Of a stretch of DNA of 12,870 nucleotides, positions 7,283 to 12,870 are shown in pieces. The notes below the pieces were generated by a model. The model worked only from the letters and a program-made list of their open reading frames with translations, was not told the origin of the DNA and made no database searches. Source of the DNA: JBCBEX01 sp038528235 (GTDB lineage Bacteria > Bacteroidota > Rhodothermia > Rhodothermales > Rubricoccaceae). Each line of letters starts with the position of its first letter. Position 1 is the first letter of the stretch. The DNA is taken from assembly GCA_038528235.1 (NCBI GenBank), contig JBCBEX010000108.1, positions 1-12,870 of the forward strand. The letters are read 5' to 3'. The position numbers were made by a program, and so were the translations under genes.

Positions 7283-7498
7283 CGGACCGTGGGAGAGCGG
7301 CAGGGGAGCGTAGATCAAGGTAGGGCGCACGGTACGCCGCCCCAAGCCGCATGATTCCACCGAAACCGCCGTGTCGGGTGCGGGGCGACGCCCTACACGA
7401 CGACTTCACGGAGTTGACTCGACTGACCCCTGCCGCTGCCCGGCTGCGCGTTCGGAACTACAGGCGACTCCGCTTCTCCCACCAACCCACCAACTCTG

Positions 7499-8038
7499 AT
7501 GAACCGCGCCCCCTCCGCCCTTTTGCTCGTCGCAGCGCTGCTGTGGCTGGCCCCTACCTCGACCGCCCAGGTCGACTGGTACCAGGAGTTCCTCAACAGC
7601 TCGATCCAGTCTGGACAAGAGACGTGGATCGCCTACGCCAACGGCTCCTTCTACGTGGGCGTCACGGGCGACACCGACTCCGGCGTCATCAGCACCGGAC
7701 GTGGCAGCTACGAGCTTGGCAACGGCAGCTACGTGATCACGCCCGACGGGACGCCGATCGACTGCGACCAAAACGTAGCCGAGTGCCGCGAACAGCTCGA
7801 AGAGGCGGCCAACACGCCGGACCCGCCCAATCCGCCTGCGGTCGAAGAGCCGCCCGCTGAGACGCCTCCGTCCAACGAGAAGCCGAAAGAAACCCAAGGC
7901 GCGGAGATCGTCTACTTCCTCCAGTTTGAAGTCCAGCGCGATGGCTCGGTCCGGTATGACCACTCGACCCGGAGCACCGGCGGCGCCTGGGGCTCTCTGA
8001 TGGCGCACCCGTGGGACTTCCACAAACGGGGTCGCTAG
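7499..8038 (+). CDS. Small secreted protein of unknown function
   Basis: 179 aa; I do not recognise the family. Residues 1-23 are a signal peptide (LLLVAALLWLAPTSTAQ), so the product is probably periplasmic or exported. Residues ~24-100 form a Gly/Ser/Tyr-rich segment (YANGSFYVGVTGDTDSG, GSYELGNGSYVITPDG) that could be beta-rich, with two cysteines (89 and 96) close enough for a disulfide. Residues ~101-135 are an acidic Pro/Glu-rich linker, followed by a short C-terminal part (IVYFLQFEVQRDGSVRYDHS). There is no T9SS sorting domain or lipobox. The start fits the signal peptide. Upstream is a 216-bp divergent region shared with korA. The stop is 7 bp from the convergent rluD stop. Coding status is supported by the signal peptide; function is open. 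Confidence 0.75.
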   Translation: MNRAPSALLLVAALLWLAPTSTAQVDWYQEFLNSSIQSGQETWIAYANGSFYVGVTGDTDSGVISTGRGSYELGNGSYVITPDGTPIDCDQNVAECREQLEEAANTPDPPNPPAVEEPPAETPPSNEKPKETQGAEIVYFLQFEVQRDGSVRYDHSTRSTGGAWGSLMAHPWDFHKRGR

Positions 8039-8045
8039 CGCCGCG

Positions 8046-9152
8046 TCACGCAGGCTCGACCGTGCGCAGGCGTTCCAGCACGTGCGCCATGTCGTCCGGG
8101 AGCGGCGCCTCGAAGTCCATCGGCTCCTCGTTGACAGGGTGCGCGAAGCCCAGCGTGTGGGCGTGGAGCGCCTGACGCGGCAGCGCGGCGAACAGGTTGG
8201 CCATGAACTTCGCGCGGCTGCCCACGGCGGTGCCATAGACGATGCGGTCGCCGTCGTACGTCCGGTCACCGAAGAGCGGGTGGCCGAGGTGGCGCGCGTG
8301 GACGCGAATCTGGTGCGTGCGGCCTGTCTCCAGCCGAAAGCGGCAGAGCGCGGTGTGCGCGTGCGCCTCCAACGTTTCGAGGTGCGTAATCGCGTGCTTG
8401 CCGCGTCCCGGCTTGACAACGGTCATGCGCTTGCGGTCGCGCGGACTGCGGCCCAGCTCCGTCTCCACGCGCTGCACGGGCGGGTTGGGGACGCCCCACA
8501 CGAGCGCGAGGTACTGCCGCCGCGTCGTGCGCGCGGCGAACTGCTTAGCGAGGTGGCTCAGCGCCGCGTCGGTCTTGGCGACCACCATCAGGCCCGTCGT
8601 GTCTTTGTCGAGGCGGTGCACGAGGCCCGGCCGCGCGACCGGGTCGCCCTCGAAGCGCGGCCCGGCGTCCTGCGTGGCGAGGCCCACGTCTTCGTCGTCC
8701 TCGTCCTCGATGTCGTCGTAGGCGAGCGGCCCCGCCCCGACGTGGTGCAGGAGCGCGTTGACGAGCGTGCCCGAGCGGTGCCCGTAAGCCGGATGCACCA
8801 CCATCCCGGCGGGCTTGTTGACCACGAGCAGCACCTCGTCCTCATAGACGATGTCGAGCGGGATTGCCTCCGGCGTGAGTTCGATGGGCGGCGGGCGGAG
8901 CACCTTCGCCACGAGCCGGTCGCCCGCCTGCACGACGGTCGAAGGCTTCTTGACGACGACCCCGTTGACCGACACGCGTCCGTCTTTGATGCCGCGCTGC
9001 ACCTTCGAGCGCGTGACGTTCGGGAGGAACCGCGTGATGTAGACATCGAGCCGGGTGTCTGCAACCTGCCCGCTAGGCACGTCGAGGACGACCTCTTGCT
9101 CGATCCGCTCCTCGGCGGGTTGCTCCTCCGCAGCCTGTTGGTTTGCGCTCAT
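8046..9152 (-). CDS. rluD: RluD-family ribosomal large subunit pseudouridine synthase
   Basis: 368 aa. It converts uridines to pseudouridine in RNA; RluD of E. coli acts on 23S rRNA helix 69. An S4 RNA-binding domain spans ~33-85 (RLDVYITRFLPNVTRSKVQRGI, VSVNGVVVKKPS). The catalytic domain follows, with VVNKPAGMVVHP (110-121), the active-site motif HRLDKDTTGLMVVAK (179-193, catalytic Asp182), TRRQYLALVWG (210-220) and TGRTHQIRVHARHLGHPLFGD (276-296). Residues ~143-172 are an acidic insertion (DDIEDEDDED) just before the catalytic motif, where the family normally has a shorter loop. The ATG overlaps the stop of the upstream aminotransferase gene by 4 bp (ATGA), pointing to translational coupling. 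The exact target uridines cannot be told from sequence; RluD rather than RluA/RluC is a best guess. Confidence 0.9.
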   Translation of the reverse strand: MSANQQAAEEQPAEERIEQEVVLDVPSGQVADTRLDVYITRFLPNVTRSKVQRGIKDGRVSVNGVVVKKPSTVVQAGDRLVAKVLRPPPIELTPEAIPLDIVYEDEVLLVVNKPAGMVVHPAYGHRSGTLVNALLHHVGAGPLAYDDIEDEDDEDVGLATQDAGPRFEGDPVARPGLVHRLDKDTTGLMVVAKTDAALSHLAKQFAARTTRRQYLALVWGVPNPPVQRVETELGRSPRDRKRMTVVKPGRGKHAITHLETLEAHAHTALCRFRLETGRTHQIRVHARHLGHPLFGDRTYDGDRIVYGTAVGSRAKFMANLFAALPRQALHAHTLGFAHPVNEEPMDFEAPLPDDMAHVLERLRTVEPA

Positions 9153-10306
9153 CGGGCCACCATGGTTGACGTGCCAACCGTCACGCCGAGCACGTCCAGG
9201 GCGCGCTCGACCTCACCCATCGTGTTCGTGTAGGACGGGGCGAAGCGCAGCTTGCGGTCGCGCACGGCGGTCATGATGCCCTCGGCGGCGAGCGCTTCGT
9301 AAAGTGCCTCGGCGTGTTGCCCCACCTCGTCGGGCGCGACGGTGACGATGCCAGCGCGCTGCTCGGGATCCCGGGAGCCGTAGCGCGGCAGGCCGAGCGC
9401 GTCGAGGCCATCGGCGAGGCGGGCGGTGAGCGTCTGGATGTGCTGCCACGCTGGCTCCGGCCCCACATCGAGATAGACGCCGAGCGTCGCGTCGAGGGCG
9501 ACGATCCCCGCGGTGTTGAGCGTCCCGAGGCGGAAGCGCGTCGCGTCGTCGTGGAGCGTGGTGTCGTAGGCCGTGAGGTGTTCCCAGTCGACGGGCCCGT
9601 TGAGCCAGCCGAGTTGCGGCCGGAGGCGGGCCTGCAGCGCCTCCGTGACGTAGAAGAAACCAACGCCCTGCATGCCCATGAGCCACTTGTGACACCCGCA
9701 TGCGAGGAAGTCGAGGCCGAGCATTTCGACGTCGATGGGCACCGCGCCCACGCCCTGGATCGCATCGACGGAGAGCAGCGCGCCGTGGTCGTGTGCGAGG
9801 TCGGCGAGCGCAGCGAGGTTGGCGCGGAAGCCGGAGAGAAACTGCACCCAACTCACGGCCACGAGGCGCGTCTCGGGCCGCAGCGTCTTGGCCACGGCGT
9901 CGAGCGTGAACGTGCCGCGCTCGGTCGGGATGTAGTCGATCACCACGCCGCGCGCTTCGAGGGAGCGCCAGGGGAACACGTTGGCTGGAAACTCGCACCC
10001 CGGCACGGCGATGCGGTCGCCCGGCTGCCAGTCGAGGCCGTGGGCGAGCACGTTGAGCGCGTACGACGTGTTGGGTGCATACTCGACGCGCTCGACCTGC
10101 GTGCCGAGCACCTGCGCGATGCGCGCGCGGCCCCGGTCGAGCGTCGGCGCGATGTCGAAGTAGTTGTTCGGCTGCGTCGCGTGGCGCTGCTGGAGGTAGG
10201 CCGCCACCGCGTCCATCACAGGTCGGCTGAGCGGGCCCGTCGAGGCGTGGTCGAGGTAGGCCATCTGCTCCGTGTGCGGAAAGAGAGCGCGGAGGTGGTC
10301 AGTCAC
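9149..10306 (-). CDS. Class V aminotransferase-fold PLP enzyme (not a cysteine desulfurase by its residues)
   Basis: 385 aa from the GTG at 10306 (VTDHLRALFPHTEQMAYLDHAS). An ATG 14 codons later is an alternative. The open frame continues upstream, but only through low-value sequence and a 7-bp tandem repeat. Features of the fold: YLDHASTGPLS near the N-terminus, VDAIQGVG with the PLP-contacting Asp at ~181, and CGCHKWLMG with the PLP-binding Lys at ~207. The C-terminal region (RDRKLRFAPSYTNTMGEVERAL) lacks the catalytic-Cys loop of SufS/IscS-type desulfurases. It looks more like the isopenicillin-N-epimerase/CsdA-like subgroup with the RxSP-type end. Substrate unknown. The gene overlaps rluD by 4 bp and is likely cotranscribed with it. 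It is divergent from the tonB-family gene. Confidence 0.85.
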   Translation of the reverse strand: MTDHLRALFPHTEQMAYLDHASTGPLSRPVMDAVAAYLQQRHATQPNNYFDIAPTLDRGRARIAQVLGTQVERVEYAPNTSYALNVLAHGLDWQPGDRIAVPGCEFPANVFPWRSLEARGVVIDYIPTERGTFTLDAVAKTLRPETRLVAVSWVQFLSGFRANLAALADLAHDHGALLSVDAIQGVGAVPIDVEMLGLDFLACGCHKWLMGMQGVGFFYVTEALQARLRPQLGWLNGPVDWEHLTAYDTTLHDDATRFRLGTLNTAGIVALDATLGVYLDVGPEPAWQHIQTLTARLADGLDALGLPRYGSRDPEQRAGIVTVAPDEVGQHAEALYEALAAEGIMTAVRDRKLRFAPSYTNTMGEVERALDVLGVTVGTSTMVAR

Positions 10307-10347
10307 GGGTCGAGGGTCGGATGTCGCAGGTCGGATGTCGCAGGTCG
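10306..10347 (-). repeat. Six tandem 7-bp units (CGACNNN) abutting the aminotransferase start
   Basis: Read on the minus strand, the units are CGACCTG, CGACATC, CGACCTG, CGACATC, CGACCCT and CGACCCG. The last base of the sixth unit is the G of the proposed GTG start. The first four units form a perfect 14-bp doublet. Because 7 is not a multiple of 3, gain or loss of a unit would change the frame of any product initiated upstream of the array, but not one started at this GTG. It resembles the short heptanucleotide repeats described in some cyanobacteria only in general form. Confidence 0.75.
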
Positions 10348-10476
10348 AGCAACGTTTACAAAGGCGTCGTGTCTGTGGGGCAAGGATAGCACGCGGTGCC
10401 CGATGTGTTTCGCCCTCGGCGTTTCCGCTACCGCCTTTCATCGCCGTCGTCGTTCATCCACGAGCCCCCGACTGTC

Positions 10477-11151
10477 ATGTCCGTTCAGAAGACCCCGCGC
10501 GCCGACCTGAAGCGGCAATATCCCGTTGTCTTGCAAGTCGGCGCGTTGCTCGCGCTCGGCATCGTGCTCGTCGCCTTTACCACGCCCTACCGCGCCGCGA
10601 ACAGCTTCGAGGTGATCGAAAGCCCCATCGAGCGCGTTGCCCTCGAAGACATCGAGATCACCCGGCACGAGCCGCCGAAGCCGCCCCCGCCGAAGCCGCC
10701 GGCTCCCATCGAGGTGCCCGATTCTGACATCGAAGACCCGGTCATCGACATCGACATGACCATCGACCCCTTCGAGACGCCGCCGCTGCCCGATGGACCG
10801 CTGCCGGTCGCCGACTCCGATCCTGAGCCAGAAGAGCCAAGCTTCTTCATCATTGTGGAGGACCAACCCAAGCTCTTGCCCAGCGAGGCAGAGGCGATGG
10901 CGGCCTTGCAGTCCTGCATCCGCTATCCCGAGATGGCCAAGCTCACCGGCATCCAGGGCCGCGTCTTTGTGCAGTTCGTCGTGGATGAGCGCGGGAACGT
11001 CACCGATCCTCAGGTCGCGCGCGGCATCGGCGGCGGGGCCGACGAGGAAGCGGTGCGCTGCGTCCAGACGCTGCAGTTCCGCCCCGGCATGCAACGCGGT
11101 CGCCCGGTGAAGGTGCAGTTCTCGCTCCCGGTCACCTTCCGCCTGCGCTGA
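10477..11151 (+). CDS. TonB-family energy transducer
   Basis: 224 aa from the ATG at 10477. An earlier in-frame ATG at 10396 would add 27 residues of arginine-rich sequence before the membrane segment and is less likely. Residues ~15-36 are one transmembrane helix (VVLQVGALLALGIVLVAF) after a short basic N-terminus. A periplasmic Pro-rich/acidic spacer follows (PPKPPPPKPPAP at ~66-77, then Asp/Glu-rich to ~120). The TonB C-terminal domain is at ~138-224 (CIRYPEMAKLTGIQGRVFV, VDERGNVTDPQVARGIGGG, QFRPGMQRGRPVKVQFSLPV). Such proteins pass proton-motive energy from ExbB/ExbD to outer-membrane receptors. No exbB, exbD or receptor gene is in the window, so its partner is unknown. It is divergent from the aminotransferase and converges on purU with only 5 bp between stops, so there is no room for a separate terminator. 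Confidence 0.92.
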   Translation: MSVQKTPRADLKRQYPVVLQVGALLALGIVLVAFTTPYRAANSFEVIESPIERVALEDIEITRHEPPKPPPPKPPAPIEVPDSDIEDPVIDIDMTIDPFETPPLPDGPLPVADSDPEPEEPSFFIIVEDQPKLLPSEAEAMAALQSCIRYPEMAKLTGIQGRVFVQFVVDERGNVTDPQVARGIGGGADEEAVRCVQTLQFRPGMQRGRPVKVQFSLPVTFRLR

Positions 11152-11156
11152 GTGCC

Positions 11157-12032
11157 TCACGCAAAAACGATCGTCTTGTTTTCGTAGATCAGCACGCGGC
11201 TTTCGAGGTGCCACCGGACGGCCCGCGCGAGGACCTCGCGTTCAAGCGTGCGGCCGAGGTCCTTCAGGTCGCGGACGGTGTGGCGGTGCGACACCCGCGC
11301 GACGCCCTGGTCGATGATCGGCCCGGCGTCGAGTTCCTCGGTGACGTAGTGCGCCGTCGCGCCGATCACCTTCACGCCGCGCTCGAACGCCTGCCGGTAC
11401 GGGTCCGCTCCGACGAACGCGGGCAGGAACGAGTGATGGATGTTGATGATGCGGTTCGGGAAGCGCGCCACGTAGTCGCCGGAGAGGATCTGCATGTAGC
11501 GCGCGAGCACGACCACCTCGACGCCTTCCCTTTCAAAGAGCGCCAGCGTCTCGGCTTCGGCCTCCGCCTTCGTCTCGCGGGTGACCGGGATGTGGTGGAA
11601 CGGCACGCCGAAGCGCTCGACCTCGCCGCGCAGGGCATCGTGGTTGCTCACCACGCAGGCGATGCGGCCGGGAAACTCGCCCCGGCTCCAGCGCCAGAGC
11701 AGTTCGAGGAGCGCGTGGTCGTAGCGCGACACCATCACCGCTACGGGCGCGGGCTGCGCGGCATAGTCGAGGCTCCAGGTCATGGCGAACGGCTCGGCCA
11801 CGACGCGCGCGAACGCCGCTTCGAGCGCGGGCCGCGACAGGTCGAGGTGCGGCGTGGTGAACTCGGCGCGCATGAAAAAGACGCCCGCCTCGGGATCGGT
11901 CGAGTGCTGATCGAGCGCGGTGATGTTGGCGCCGTGCGCGCGGAGGAAGGTGCTCACGGCGGCGACGATGCCGGGGCGGTCCGGGCACGTGATGCGGAGC
12001 CGGGCGAGGTCGGCGTGCGCGGGGTTGGGCAT
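11157..12032 (-). CDS. purU: Formyltetrahydrofolate deformylase
   Basis: 291 aa, a normal length for PurU. It hydrolyses 10-formyl-tetrahydrofolate to formate and tetrahydrofolate in the cytoplasm, balancing the one-carbon pool and feeding formate to purine synthesis. An ACT domain occupies ~11-90 (ITCPDRPGIVAAVSTFL, GANITALDQHS). A formyltransferase-like catalytic domain spans ~96-275 with CVVSNHDAL (126-134), VLARYMQILS (175-184) and INIHHSFLPAFVGADPY (196-212). The catalytic residues expected from the GAR transformylase fold are present: Asn197, His199 and Asp235 in TEELDAGPIIDQ. It lies 22 bp downstream of dprA on the same strand, so the two are probably cotranscribed. No Shine-Dalgarno is visible. 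Confidence 0.95.
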   Translation of the reverse strand: MPNPAHADLARLRITCPDRPGIVAAVSTFLRAHGANITALDQHSTDPEAGVFFMRAEFTTPHLDLSRPALEAAFARVVAEPFAMTWSLDYAAQPAPVAVMVSRYDHALLELLWRWSRGEFPGRIACVVSNHDALRGEVERFGVPFHHIPVTRETKAEAEAETLALFEREGVEVVVLARYMQILSGDYVARFPNRIINIHHSFLPAFVGADPYRQAFERGVKVIGATAHYVTEELDAGPIIDQGVARVSHRHTVRDLKDLGRTLEREVLARAVRWHLESRVLIYENKTIVFA

Positions 12033-12054
12033 GACGACAGGGTACGGTCAAGGC

Positions 12055-12870
12055 TTAGCGGCGGTAGAACTGCCGGCCAGCGAGTTGCCCGATGTGACCG
12101 TTTAGTTCGAGGCTCAGAAGGTAGACTAGGGCGTTCGACACGTCCACCCCCGCGCGTTCGCAGAGCGTGTCGAGGTGCATCGGCTCGGGCGTCAACGCGT
12201 CGTAGAGTTGCTGCTCGACCCGGTTGAGGCCCTCCGGCGGCGGTGTCGGCTTCGCTTCGCTGGCTGGTGCCTGGCCGCTTCCTCTGGGCCGCGCGCCGAA
12301 GAGGTCTTGCTGCCCTTCGATCTCGGCGAGGAGGTCGCCGACGGTCGTGACGAGCTTCGCGTGGCCGAGTTGGATGAGCGAGTTGCCGCCGTCGCCGTTG
12401 CCCGAGAACAGCGGCGCGGGGGCGGCGAAGACCTCGCGGTTCTGCTCCAGCGCGGCGTAGGCCGTCAGCAGCGCCCCGCCCTTCGAACGCGCCTCAGCGA
12501 CGAGCACCCCCAGCGACAGCCCGGCGATGATGCGGTTGCGGCGCGGGAAGTTGGGCGCGTCGGGCTTGGTGCCCAGCGGGAACTCGGAGACGACGGCCCC
12601 CTGCCCGCTCTCGATGATCCGGCGGACGGTGGCCGTGTGACGCTGCGGGTAGATGCGGTCCACGCCTGAGCCGAGGATGGCCAGCGTCCGTCCGCCCGCG
12701 TCGAGCGCGGCCCGGTGCGCCGCGATGTCGATGCCGTAGGCGAGGCCGCTCACGATGGTGTAGCCGCGCTCCGCGAGGCCCGCCGCGAAGTGCTCGGCCA
12801 CGCGGAGGCCGTAGGCGCTCGCCTTGCGCGTCCCCACGATGGCGACCGCGCGCCTGTCGGCCTCGGTGAG
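12055..12870 (-). CDS. dprA: DNA-processing protein DprA/Smf (5' end beyond the window)
   Basis: Partial: 271 codons are visible and the frame is open to the window edge, reading LTEADRRAVAIVGTRKAS at its start. The real start lies beyond 12870; the GTG at 12837 is an internal Val in the VGTRKAS motif. DprA binds incoming single-stranded DNA during natural transformation and loads RecA. The Rossmann-like core is clear: VGTRKASAYG, SGLAYGIDIAAHRAALDAGG, LAILGSGVDRIYPQRH, SEFPLGTKP, NFPRRNRIIAGLS and EARSKGGALLTAYAALEQNREVF. The usual glycine-rich 'PG' stretch after VFA is altered here to AAPAPLFSGNGDGGNSLIQLG. A C-terminal winged-helix-like domain (about the last 60 residues: LNRVEQQLYDAL, LCERAGVDVSNALVYLLSLEL) follows. 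The missing part is probably the N-terminal SAM-like region, about 100 residues. purU follows 22 bp downstream. Confidence 0.93.
   Translation of the reverse strand, partial: LTEADRRAVAIVGTRKASAYGLRVAEHFAAGLAERGYTIVSGLAYGIDIAAHRAALDAGGRTLAILGSGVDRIYPQRHTATVRRIIESGQGAVVSEFPLGTKPDAPNFPRRNRIIAGLSLGVLVAEARSKGGALLTAYAALEQNREVFAAPAPLFSGNGDGGNSLIQLGHAKLVTTVGDLLAEIEGQQDLFGARPRGSGQAPASEAKPTPPPEGLNRVEQQLYDALTPEPMHLDTLCERAGVDVSNALVYLLSLELNGHIGQLAGRQFYRR

Noticed and set aside
7320..7396. 8-bp inverted repeat GTAGGGCG/CGCCCTAC in the korA divergent region
   Set aside because: The arms are short and 61 bp apart in GC-rich DNA, so chance is a sufficient explanation.
7414..7419. TTGACT as a -35 box for the small secreted gene
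   Set aside because: No -10-like sequence lies at suitable spacing, and sigma-70 consensus boxes are not expected in this lineage.
7406..8419. 337-codon minus-strand frame spanning the small secreted gene and the end of rluD
   Set aside because: Composition is Arg/Ser/Thr-rich and it runs through two convergent genes with better evidence.
10307..10441. Aminotransferase start at the ATG at 10441
   Set aside because: It would translate the 7-bp tandem repeat and unlikely Arg/Cys-rich sequence. The GTG at 10306 begins directly before family-like sequence.
9314..10510. 398-codon plus-strand frame antisense to the aminotransferase
   Set aside because: Shadow of a convincing PLP enzyme gene. It has no start context and no recognisable domain.

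Overview
This is an ordinary chromosomal stretch from a high-GC bacterium, most likely a member of the Rhodothermota (Rhodothermia, near Rubricoccaceae or Salinibacter-type lineages). Three things point there. Two secreted proteins end in type IX secretion (T9SS) type A sorting domains. A fused 2-oxoacid:ferredoxin oxidoreductase (KorA/KorB) is present. No start codon in the window has a convincing Shine-Dalgarno sequence, as is usual in the Bacteroidota/Rhodothermota group. The lineage is an inference from gene content, not a sequence match.

Left part (1-3872, + strand): two paralogous secreted T9SS-sorted proteins lie in tandem. Between them, on the minus strand, is a broken copy of the last ~76 codons of korB. 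The intact korB follows directly after the second paralog in the same orientation. The region is therefore a segmental tandem duplication of [secreted protein gene + 3' end of korB]. The pseudogene tail is about 93% identical to korB by hand count, whereas the two functional secreted-protein genes are far more diverged. This mismatch is the most interesting point in the window.

Middle (3895-7282, - strand): korA followed by korB, encoding 2-oxoglutarate (2-oxoacid):ferredoxin oxidoreductase. A 166-nt gap between them holds a 97-bp nested inverted repeat. KorB carries an unusual ~100-residue Pro/Lys/Gly-rich N-terminal extension. Next comes a small secreted protein of unknown function (7499-8038, +).

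Right part: on the minus strand a class V aminotransferase and an RluD-type pseudouridine synthase overlap by 4 bp. The aminotransferase GTG start directly abuts six tandem 7-bp units. Divergent from it is a TonB-family protein (+). It converges, with only 5 bp between stops, on a dprA-purU pair (-). dprA runs off the right edge of the window.

Functionally the window mixes housekeeping genes (ferredoxin-linked carbon metabolism, rRNA modification, one-carbon/purine metabolism, DNA uptake processing) with envelope and secretion functions. I see no tRNA or rRNA gene, CRISPR array, transposase, phage gene or defence island. I do not think the window contains a new multi-gene system.
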